This document shows positions 41,501-53,500 of a DNA stretch of 64,000 nucleotides, one piece after another. The notes under the pieces were generated by a model. That model searched no databases, was not told where the DNA came from, and saw nothing but the letters and a program-made list of their open reading frames with translations. The DNA is from Sipunculus nudus (Eukaryota > Annelida > Sipuncula > Golfingiida > Sipunculidae): contig CM049310.1 of the NCBI GenBank assembly GCA_026874595.1, positions 79,105,056-79,169,055 on the forward strand, given 5' to 3'. A program made the translations under genes and the position numbers. Numbering within the stretch: the stretch's first letter is position 1; each line of letters opens with the position of its first letter.

Positions 41501-44500
41501 GAAGTTTGCAATCACATGCCATACATAATGAACACCTGGCCTTTGCTAGGCCGTTGTTTACATCTCGTTTCGTTTTGCCAAGATAATATGAAGCACCAAC
41601 TGTAAACGTTGCTTACGACTGGAAATCCCCTTTAAGGGTCCATGAAAAGCTGGAGGTTTTGTGAGCTCTGGAGGAGATACCTGGTCCAAAACCACAATCA
41701 CGGCGAAATTTCAGAATGTATACAAAGGCAGGACGATACCCGCTCTCTGAACAGTCCTATCATAAAGACGATCATGGAAGCTTGAGTCATTAATAAGATA
41801 TCCGAAAAAAGGCGCAATAGTTTGGGAAAGAATTATCTAGTAAAATAGTTTGCTACGCATAACGTTTTTAACTGTGCCGCATATTTCCAAACATTTGACC
41901 TCATGACCCAGACGCTACATCTCTTTCTGATGGCAAGTCGGATTTTTGTCAGTTATTGCGGCATGCGGCACAAAACTAACAGGAAATAAATAGTCAGGAC
42001 CGCATTAAAGTAATTTGATATGCTGTTGTGCAATAAAAATATTCATAAACGTTTCTGTTTCCTTTTTATTGAAGATTTTTTTATATCATTTGAGACATGA
42101 CACTTCTTCTATGATTCAAAAGGACATCGAGGTTGAAGCCCGCATAATGTTACATCCCGGTTATTATCATAATTTATGCATGCCCCGCCGACATGACAAT
42201 AAGCGGGCTTGGCTGTATAACCTCGTTGGCATTCAGTGTATGTTATCATTGCAACCACACCTGAAAGTTTAAAAGTCAAAAGGCAGAGACTCATATTACA
42301 GATGATAATATATATATTTTGTTGCCTATGCAGATTATAATAATTTCAGCTCTTGTATTATTTGCCTATCAGGAACAAGAATTTCTATTGGGACTCATGG
42401 GTCCTCCTCAAATTGATAAGATTTAGTGCATATATTATTAAATAAACAGTGTGATAATAGATCTATGTACTACTTGTAGGTTACTGCTTGGTAAGATTGC
42501 AAAAATGGAACCTTCGCAGAGCAATTAAAAAAGTTAAAACCACAAAAAATTAGCCTCATGAATATGAAGCTAACTTCAGTATGCCTAATCTCTGTTCTTG
42601 ATCTCACTCTCAAGTAATGGAGTGTAATAAACAGAGATACTCTGGTGTAAAACTGGCTCATTCAGGATCTGTCCAGAAAGAAATCAAAGTTAAATTCCTT
42701 TGAAATTAGAAATTGTTTGTTATAAATAATTGCCTTAGGCTTCTATTCTGACAAATTTTAAAAAGTGTTCCAATGTCAACAAGCATAACAAAGTTTTGAA
42801 TTATTTTTGTTCCCCTCCATCACCTAATACACCATCAGCAGAGTATATCTATCACATTTAGTGAAACGTAGAAGTATACTACCTAGGAGTTTATTTATCT
42901 GAGCAAAAAAAATTTTTAAAAATCTGACTCTTCGGTAGATATTATAATTGGGATAATTGTCATGTCATATAAACTTTAAATTATTTGTAGTGTATGAGTA
43001 TATCAATTTAATGTTCATTTTCTGTGGTCAGCCTGAAATGGAAAAATGAGTTGAACAAATATTGAAATACTTAAAGTTTGATAAAAATCTATGGAACTCA
43101 TCATATTTTGTTTCTCTTTGTTTCAGTGCAATTACCTGATTCCTAGCGCATGCTGTGTTATCATACTAAAGGTGTTTGATATTCCTGCATATGTTTCATC
43201 TACCAACTTTCCTGCGGTCATGTCCCTATTTTTGTTGTATGGGTAAGTATATTATACCCCAAGTTAAGTTTTAATTTGAATCAATATTGAAAAGTCAAAT
43301 GTTCACTGCACTGTTGGCACAGTGCTCTTATATAAAACATTCATAGCAATGAGCATCTATCCCATTTATTTTAACTAATTAATTTTCATTTCTCATTTAA
43401 TCATATAAATAATTACTCCTTGACTGAATATTTCATACTTTATCCTATTTTGTTGTTTCTCATTGAAGCATAATAAATAAGCACCCAACACTATTTAATG
43501 TTGAATCATTTGATAGTTAACTTAAGTCAGTCAGACTCCCAAGTAATGTCACATGTCACCAGTACTATAACCATGATTATGAATAATCAGTCTGATTGTG
43601 TGTCAGCCATTAGATTATTGATGTGACTGTAAAATTAACCAATGAACCAATACACAACAATTCAAAATGAAAACAAATTATCGTCAGATGTTCCTATATA
43701 AATAAGCTGAAGATATATCCCCATCCAACAAGAGGGTTTGCAATAAACTAGTGACATGTGACATTTAAAGTGAAACATCATTGGCCAGAAATCAGTTAAA
43801 TTGCATCTCATTGGCTAAATAGTCAGATGATCAATCAATTAAAGGGGCTGTTTCATTAATCATAAAACTAGGAGACAAAATCATGGCAAACTTGAAATAA
43901 TGAAGAGCAATGACTTAAAGGGGCCTGTCACACCACACACGCAGCAGACATATATTCCTGAGTTCTTTCACACTGAAAAGTCCAAAATACCACTCGTTGT
44001 CTGAACAGAAGAACACGGTTTATTCCGGTAACATCCAACAATTGGCCACCGTCGTCGTTGACTGGCTCCAATCTCACAATAACAAAGTCTTCAACAAATA
44101 TCAATCACGTATATCTTCTGACGCCCTGATCGGCTACAACTATCTATATTCTCTCCAGGACTAATACTGTCCTCGCGGAATTTATAACACACCCTGCTCG
44201 GTGTTCAAATAATCCGTCGTTGACATAAAACGACCTGTCACCAGTTGACGGTAACTTCCAAATTCATTCACTTCTCTTCCCCTTCCACCGGCCTTGAAAG
44301 CGCCCTATTTATACCTGGGTAACCGAAACTTCTAGAAATCTCTAGAATAATCAAGTCGTTTCTTGTCAAGCCTAGCACCTACGGGATTTTCTAGAATTTA
44401 CCTATTGGAAATTACACATTACCTGAATTCTCTAGAACCTTCTGTCATCAAATTATAATAAACCTTGGTACAGTAAGTCCATTTACTTACATAATAAATA

Positions 44501-47500
44501 AAATTCTATGGAACAATTCCCCAGTGTCGTCAGCACGGATGTAAACAAACATGATGACAACAACAGCTGACAACTTTACCAAATATTATTAGCTCTGTCT
44601 CTCAAACTACACTTTATAATCTGATATTTCATTTTAATATAAACTGACCTTTTAATGCACTGCAGAAATTATGTTTTCCCTAACTTATTTCATTATTTAT
44701 GACATTCCATTTGACATACACTAGGCGGGTAGCATATTTGTGTCAGGGCCCAATCACCTATAAAGCATGTTGAATTAACATGAAAAATAGCTTCTTCCCT
44801 TTAAAATAAATCTGTACATGCCAGAATATTGCCTTGAAACTATTTGCCTACTCATATAAATGAGTGTTAAAAACAGTGGACTGGGTGTGATCACAGGAGT
44901 AAACATAAACACTGGGCATGGGGCCATGTGCATTGCGGAGTCAAAACACGTTTCAATCAGGAGATGCCTTGACTGACTTGCCCGCAAAAAATGTAATACA
45001 TGTTCCCACTGGCTGAAACACCGCATGTTGCAGCTCGCAATTGGACCTGCGGTCACGCCGCCTTGTTATGGTTAACAGACACACATGGACTGTTTATACC
45101 AACATGCAAAGCCATAACAAGGTGTTAAACAGCCATATGTGAGGTACCGTACTGAGGCTGTGTGCTGGAATGGTTTTGTTCAAAACTTTTGTGTAATATC
45201 ATAGATTATTATCATGAGTGTCAACATATTTGTTGTATTGTGAGGTAATCATTCCAGCTCTACCCATTGTGACATCATGGAATATCAGTGTCAGTATATA
45301 TTCTATGACTGCTATTTCTACCTTCACAGCTGGTCCATCACACCGATGATGTACCCAGCATCCTTTGTGTTCAACGAACCCAGCACTGCCTACATCTGTC
45401 TGATTGTGGTCAACCTGTTCATCGGTATCACCTGCATTGTGACTAGCTTCCTCCTGGAGCTGTTCCAGTCAAACCCGGTAGGTTCTTTGTGGCAGTAAGT
45501 TGCCTGACAATTGACCTAACCATGAACTCTATGTGACCTTAATTGCATATTCATTCAATGAATAATTATAAGCAAAGGAGTTGTAAGCAACCAATCAAAT
45601 CACTGTTGGCAATGTAAACAGTCAATTACCAGACAAGCACAAAAAATTTGCATAATTTAACTGGCGCAAACAGAACATTAGGTTTGTACTGGTTCCCTGC
45701 TCGCATGTTTCCCAGGATATGTTTATACAAAGTAGATAGTATATAAAGTCCTAATCCAAAATTTGCAGGAATTACGTCAGTCAACTGCCAAGTGAATAAT
45801 AATGTCTTACCTTACATTAAATTTGTATGAGACAAAGAAACCAAAATTTGGTAAAACACTTCACATTGGTTGCGTTATATTCACCACTGGAGAATAGAGA
45901 TAAAGTAATTCCGCCTGGTGAAGTCAGTCAATGTGACATCATATGCGGCCGACCATATTGACTACAATATTGATTTATAATCAGCTCTCACAACCACAGA
46001 TATGGAATCTCTTCAATGCAGGAGCACTTTAAGGGTTCATTTACATAATAAGGTCAAAGGGGCAGAGCATTAGGGCTGTGGTGATTAGATCAATTCCTGT
46101 GTTAATGTGTTAACATCTAAGGCAGGGCTATAACAAGTGTGATGTAAATATATTCTGATATTGTGATGGTGATTTTGGCCTTTGATAAAATATTATTTAG
46201 ATGATCTTCTATCTAAAAATGTAAAAGTAGTCATCTTGCCTATTGTGCATCCAGTATCATATCATGGATGGCTCATGTTTTCTGTTGTAACAGCTGAGGT
46301 CATATTCATGTAAGCATCTGGTTATGTAGATGTGTAATATTGATGATCTAGCTAGTGAAATAGATAACATTAATGTACAAGTTACTTAAAAAGTAAGCAG
46401 TTATAATAGATTACCAATTCGTGACTTTAGCATACAATATTCCATGACACTACATCATTTTAATTATAGTTGACACTATCCTGTATATATTTTTCAGTAT
46501 TTCACCTGACTTTCATGACTTTTATCAGTTGTAAATTGTATTTTGTTTTTAAGGACCTAGCACGGGTTCACAACATCTTGAAGAACATATTTGTGATGTT
46601 CCCTAACTACTCACTGGGGAGAGGACTCATGGATATTGCCTTCAATGAGTACCAGAATGAGTACTACTTCAAAACAGGTAACACTAAACTTGATAAATTC
46701 TTTTTTTAAACACATAGATAATAAATATTTGTTCAAAAATTCTTTATAACAAAGTTAATGCTACTCAGAAGTTGCAGAGAGAGATATTTATATGTTTTGG
46801 AAAAATAAGAAAGAGAAAAGAAACAACACATGCCTATAAATAAGCTTTAATAAATTTTGATTAGAATTTCAGCAAATGGGTAAAGATGTGCTGATGATCT
46901 TACACATTTTGTTTAGTTTATTGCTCTAGAATACACTAAGCCAGGGTCTGTAGATAAATCTGGTAAATTCTGGCTTCTTGTTTTAACACTGAGTTCTGAC
47001 TTTCTCTTCATTATGTAAAGGCAGAACCTTCTCTCTATTCTTTGTGTAAAGGCAGTATGTCTCTTTTGGATGATTTTGGAATTTACAAAGTTATCTTAAT
47101 GGTGGTGAAATGTGTCTGAGTAGTCAAATTTCAGCTGTGTTAGTTCCATTCTATGATTATCTCCTCCTTCCAGTAACCACTCTGTAATACTTGTATCTGA
47201 ATGGCAAGTCTTTTGTGAGTGGTTGTGGTTTGATAAACTTTACTTATGTTATAGGTCAATATGGGAAGATGAAGTCCCCCTTTGCGTGGCATCTCACCGT
47301 TAAGAACCTTGTTGCCATGGCAGGGATGGGGCTAGTGTTCTTCCTCATCACTCTGCTTTGTGAGTTCAACTTCTTCAAAAAGCCAAGGTCAGTTCTATAC
47401 ATTATTAGTACCACATTCTCAACAAACTGTTGGTATACATAAGATCAGAACATTACCACATCAGGACGTTCAAGTTGTCTAATGTGGTGAAACTGAGAAA

Positions 47501-50500
47501 TTATGAATACCAACAGGACCGAGATAAATTAGTCATGTTTTTGAGATGGTTATCTAATCAAGGTCTAAAAAAAGAGCACAAAAAAAAAGTGGGACCATGA
47601 AAAAGTTTTTGTTATTTTAAGTTGGTAGCTAAACTGAGGTTTATAGGTGAGGTTTTACTGTATATGGTATTTTTACCTCCCGTTGTCTGGTATATGCTTG
47701 CACTTTGTGTTCAACATGGGAAATGTTCTCTGTGATGTTCTCACCCTGCTGTTGAGATTATATATCTGTGCTAGATGAAATGTCTAGCACATAAAGATTC
47801 CATTGTACCTCCAGCTTAACCAGCTATTTCCAGCTGTCTTTCAAATATCATATTAAAGTTCTCATGCACAGTGATTCTTTTCAAAAGAAAATATATATGC
47901 ATATATTTACATAAGCGTTATAAGTTCAAATTGCAACGATTATGGCCATTCAGCTACCTGGAAGTTCATTTAGTGCAGCTGAGTAGTAAATATAAGGTAG
48001 TGTATTAGACTTTACATACAAATGTTGTTTGATCAATAAGAATATTTGGTTATTTCATAAAACAGGAGGATTCCCATAAATCCAGCAATGTCCCCAACAG
48101 ATGAGGATGGAGATGTCGCTCATGAAAGAAAGAGAGTGTTACGAGGCAGCGGGAAGCGAGATCTGCTGCGTGTCGAGAATCTCACAAAGGTAACCCTGCT
48201 GGGAATTTGTATCCTATAATCAAGACTGGCAGTTAGGAAATTAAAAACTTTTCTTGGGCAATTATTTCCATAGCTTAAACAGTTACACATATATAACAGT
48301 TAATATTGTAGTTACTAATGTTGCATCAGATTTAATCATTCAATTGGAACAGGTACTGGAAGTGAAAATTTAGCAAATTAATTCCATTTCCCTTTACAAA
48401 TTCCTGTGAGAATTTATACACAGAATGTATAATTTTATTGGTTGAGACTGTGTATATTAAGGTTTTTGTATGTATCTGAAAAAGTTCTATAAACATCTGA
48501 AGAATGGATATGTCAAGTTGGATGTAATTCTTGTTTTCAAGTTAAGAAGTAGGCAACACTTAAAAGAACACTTAAAAGAGAATTTAAGATTCACCAAAAA
48601 TAAAGTGAATAAAATATATTATGATGTTAAAGTTTGTTTTCTTTCAAACATACCTCTTGAGACTAAGGAATTATATTTATAATGCACAGTGTATAAATTT
48701 TAAATGTATTGCAACTGATTGATGTTATTTTGTTATGTTCTAGGTGTATGTGACAAGGAAGCTTGGACGGAACTTGGCTGTTGACAGGCTGTGTCTGGGA
48801 GTCAGAGAAGGAGAGGTACAGGAGTTCACCAGTGATAAAGTTTAATAGTTATGATTCATGTATATCAATTACAGATATTCATGGTGTTATAAGTGTATTG
48901 TAAACCACATAAAAAGCTGTCTGTATAATGCATTATAATGATATTTTGTGTTTGGTAAATAAAAGGCTTCATGCTTTTTTTCCACATACTTTACAGTATC
49001 AGTATTTAAAAAAAATATATAAAATAAAGAATCACACCTGTAAAATTTGTTCAACCACAGTCATTTGAGTAACCTCTTAAATTACATTTTATTGGTTTTA
49101 AGGATAGGATCCAAGTTATGCAGTGATATATGTTTTAATTAAAAAGTTATTTGTTATGTGATAAAGATCTTTCTATATGCCCGTATATGACGGTAGTATT
49201 ATCCCCAAGGTTGGTCAATCCGTTAATTTTTAGTGTTGCTGGTATAATTTACTGTCAGAGGTCAGAGGGCACCAGTCTTGGGTGGCACCAGGATGACTTA
49301 CCAAAAATCTTATGCATTTTCATGAAACTCTGTATGAATATTGACCAATATAGTTTCTCAATGTATTACATTCTCAGCAAAATTCACACATGTTAAGAGG
49401 TCAGAATTCACCAGACTATTTGGAGGCACCATGATGACTTACCAAAAAATCTTATGGATTTTCATGAAACTCTTTATGAATATTTATCAGTACAGTTTCT
49501 CACCTGTATTACATTCTTAGCAAAATTCACACTTATTTAAGTGGTCAGAGGTCACAAGATATGCGATGGATGTATTATGCACCATTTGCGGTGCTCTTGT
49601 TTCAACTTTCTTCAGATTTCATATCTGTCTGCATTCCAAACCATGGAATACATGCTTTATATTTGATTTGTATTTTTAGTGCTTTGGCCTGCTGGGAGTG
49701 AACGGAGCTGGAAAAACGACCACTTTCAAAATGCTGACTGGAGACCTGCCACCTACTGGGGGAGATGCATACCTGAATAGAAATAGGTAAGTACAAATGG
49801 TTTCAAAAGTTTCATGTTCATATTTTTAAATCAGTTAATGTGAGGCTGATAATTTCCCAAGAACATCAAGGCCATTGTTGTAGCCTTTAATAATAACAAA
49901 GGGTTTAAGAAGATGTCTTTTAACAGTTCAGCATTATTTCTATAATTTCTATAATTCTAAAGCATTGAAATGCTTACTTATAATCGGGGCCCTTTGTTTA
50001 GAATGATATTACACAGGTTTATTTTCAGACACAGGCACCTGACACACTATATATCATATCTTATAACCTTATAACAGTCTTATAGTCTTATAACAGTAAT
50101 TTTGGTAGAGATGTTCCTAACTGTAACCAGTAGCCACTGGTACTTTTCTTATTTTTATCCCTGCAGGTTACTTTAGTAATCCTGTTTCTCTGCTGATTAT
50201 CAGTAACCATATTTAATTTACCAATTTACATAGTTAATTGGTTGAAAAGGGTTTAATATATCATGTAAACTCTGAAGTATGACTGAATGTCGTGTGTTGT
50301 TTGATTACAGCATTGTGAAGGACATGTTGAAGGTACAACAGAACATCGGTTACTGTCCTCAGTTTGATGCCCTGTATGACGAGCTGACAGCCAGGGAACA
50401 TCTCATGCTCTACGCTAGACTCAGAGGGGTACCCTGCAAGGATCAAACCAGGGTAAATAGTGCTACAGTTGAACCTCCAATTTTGGTATCTCTTTTCCCT

Positions 50501-53500
50501 GAAATACCTTTTTTTCTGAATTTAATTTGAGGAATGAAACTTTACCTCTTTTAACTGAAAAGTAAAAATTCGACCTTCGAAAAAATTTTTTTCCAAAATT
50601 TAGAATGTGACAGGGTTAACTGGCTGAGTAGCCTTCACTCACCCGTGAAGAATATCAGCCTAGTTGAATTAAACTTAATGTGTTATTGAGAGCCATAGTT
50701 GCCAAGCCATAATAGTGCATGCATTCTTCCGATCACCAGTAATTGTGCTGACGTAACACTGTCCCCTTAAATATCCGTAACATCAAATACCACAACAAAT
50801 GTTATGTCCCCAAAACTATTCAGATATTCGAGCTTCTACTGTTTGGTCTTAACTGTAGGATTTTGGATTAGGTCTCCTTCATATAAACATTCTCAACAAA
50901 TAACCTCTCTCCCCTGTAGCTCTCAAGTACTCTGATTATCACCCTGAATACAGTTATATACAGTCTTCAGTCTACATCCCCTATAAATTACCTAGTGTAC
51001 ATATAATTGACATAACTTAATCTATTATTCCCTCATAGCTGGTCAACTGAATATCATGCATCAGTTTGTGACATTATTTTCTTTTTTCCTGCAGTTTGCA
51101 TAATAGACACAGTAGCTGTGACTCTAAAATCCTTTGAATCTGGTGTCATTGAAAGAATCATAATAAATGTATGCAGTATGTAGAGATTATGTTCTTAAAA
51201 CTTTCTGTGTATTTGTGATTTTCACTATGTCCTGAATGAAATAAATCTGGAATGTTTATTTGTTATGGGCAATATGTTGCAGCAATTATATGTGGAATCT
51301 CTATGTTTTTTTTGCTCTGTTTAGGTTGTGAATTGGGCTCTTAAGAAGTTGGGACTGACAGAGTATGCTGACAAACTGTCAGGGACCTACAGTGGGGGAA
51401 ATAAACGGAAACTTTCAACAGCTATTGCTCTTATTGGCCATCCACCTGTCATCTTTTTGGTAAGCACCTGTAATATTTAGTTTAAATAGTTTAAATTAAA
51501 TTAAGAACGTAAGTATGTGTTCTGTTATTTTCTTATGCAATTTGACTTAAAATATGTTTGATTTTTATAATATTATGGTTACATGCTCAATTTCAAGATA
51601 TATTACAGCCTTATTATTAGTATTTACAGTATTTTATTCAATCTATACATATCATAGATATGAACGTTTGAACACCACATAATCCTGAAAATATATACTT
51701 GTATGTAATTCAGTAATGTTTGTATCTTATTGCTCAATTAAGTAAATTTAAGTTTGTTTTAAAGCTATAAATGCGTAGGTAGATAAGAGATAACCACAAG
51801 AAAAGCCCTTTATAAATACATACTTGAATTAACCACAACATCCATCTTGTACAACAACAAAAAAATCTGTTATGATTATTATTCTTTGATGACTGATTTC
51901 AGTGTTCATGACAATGTTAAATGATTCTTTAATTTTTATGGTAGGATGAGCCCACCACAGGCATGGATCCTCACTCCCGGAGATTTTTATGGGATTTAAT
52001 TCATAAACTCATTAAGAAAGGAAGATCTGTCATCCTAACCTCTCACAGGTAAGTCTCAACTGATAACCCAATCTCAAAGTGGGCTGTCAGTAAAATCTTA
52101 AATCAGTTTTCGGCCTGGATTCAGAGCTTGGTTAATAATATTTTTTTGGTCTGTGAAACAAGAGAAAGTTTGATATCAAATATAGGCACAGTGCATGTAC
52201 AGTATAGGAAATTATACAATAATTATTGAAAAAAAAATGAAAATATTGAACAAAAAATGTTATACATACATAATTGCTGTAATGTTTGCTTGAGGACGTT
52301 TCACTTCTAACATAAATGATACATTTAAATTGAAAACAATATAGATATTAAGGATTTAACTTGCACATTTTTAATTTCATAATCAGCAACACCTGTTGGG
52401 GGAACTGTTTGCTAAACTTCCATTAAGATAAGTTTTGATTGTGAATTACTTCATATATTGAATCTGCATTTCTAAGCTGACAAATTTGTTTACTTGTAAG
52501 AATGTTGAATCTCTAATGGTTTACTTATAATTACTTACAGTATGGAGGAATGCGAGGCATTATGTACAAGGTTAGCCATCATGGTGAATGGCAGTTTCAA
52601 GTGTTTAGGCAGCATTCAGCACCTGAAAACCCGATTTGGAGAGGGTTACACAGTGTCTATACGAGTCAAGGGGCCCAACTTTGAGAGACAGGTCTTGATG
52701 GTCGAACATTTCATGAACAGACATTTCCCTAGGGCAATACTCAAGGTCAGCAAAAACAAAAAATTGTAGTTGAAGAAAAAGTTTTAAAATGTTTTAAAGG
52801 GTGTACAATTATACAGTTATACAGTGTCATCCATATCTTTTAGAATAATAGAATAATAAAAATTTAATTTTCTTTAATTAGTTCAGAAGGTCAGTAATGC
52901 TAAGCTTAGAAATAATGTATTTGTTTATATATGTTTACACATATTTGTATATAAATTGCATATTTATAAAAAAATATATGATGTAATTGATACATGAAAT
53001 ATAAAAGACTGCTTTATTTGATGTATAATTAATGTAATATTAATTATGTGTTATCTTTCATAGTTCAACTGCTAGGACTTGACCCTTGTTTTTTTTAAGA
53101 CTACCAGTTTTAGATAGACAAATGTCCTTTCTCAGGCAGGATTAATTGTGATTTTGAAGACTTATTTTGAAAATTAATTTTTTCATTATAATTCTGTATT
53201 TTAAGCTTAAAATGAGGTAGAAGGATAGTTCACATTGGTTCTCAGGACTGTTAAATAATATGAATATTGTTCTGTATGAATAGGACAGCCATCATAACCA
53301 GGTCCAGTACGAGCTGCCCACCAGGGAGCTGTCGTTATCAACTCTGTTCTCTCACATGGAGACCATGCAGAACGACCTAGAGGTGGAAGATTACTCTGTC
53401 TCTCAAAATACACTGGATAACGTAAGTAGCATTACATCAGGCAATCTGTCTCTCAAAAAACATTTGATAAGGTAAAAAGCATTACATCAGGGAATCTGTG

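Larger units (their letters stand above)
45478..53283. other. Introns 33, 34, 36 and 38-42: nothing recognised
   Basis: Covers the non-coding parts 45478-46553, 46678-47254, 48190-48743, 49787-50310, 50453-51324, 51460-51944, 52049-52540 and 52746-53283. They are AT-rich with canonical ends. I found no repeats with boundaries, RNA genes or coding potential. Introns 35 and 37 are described separately. Confidence 0.5.
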
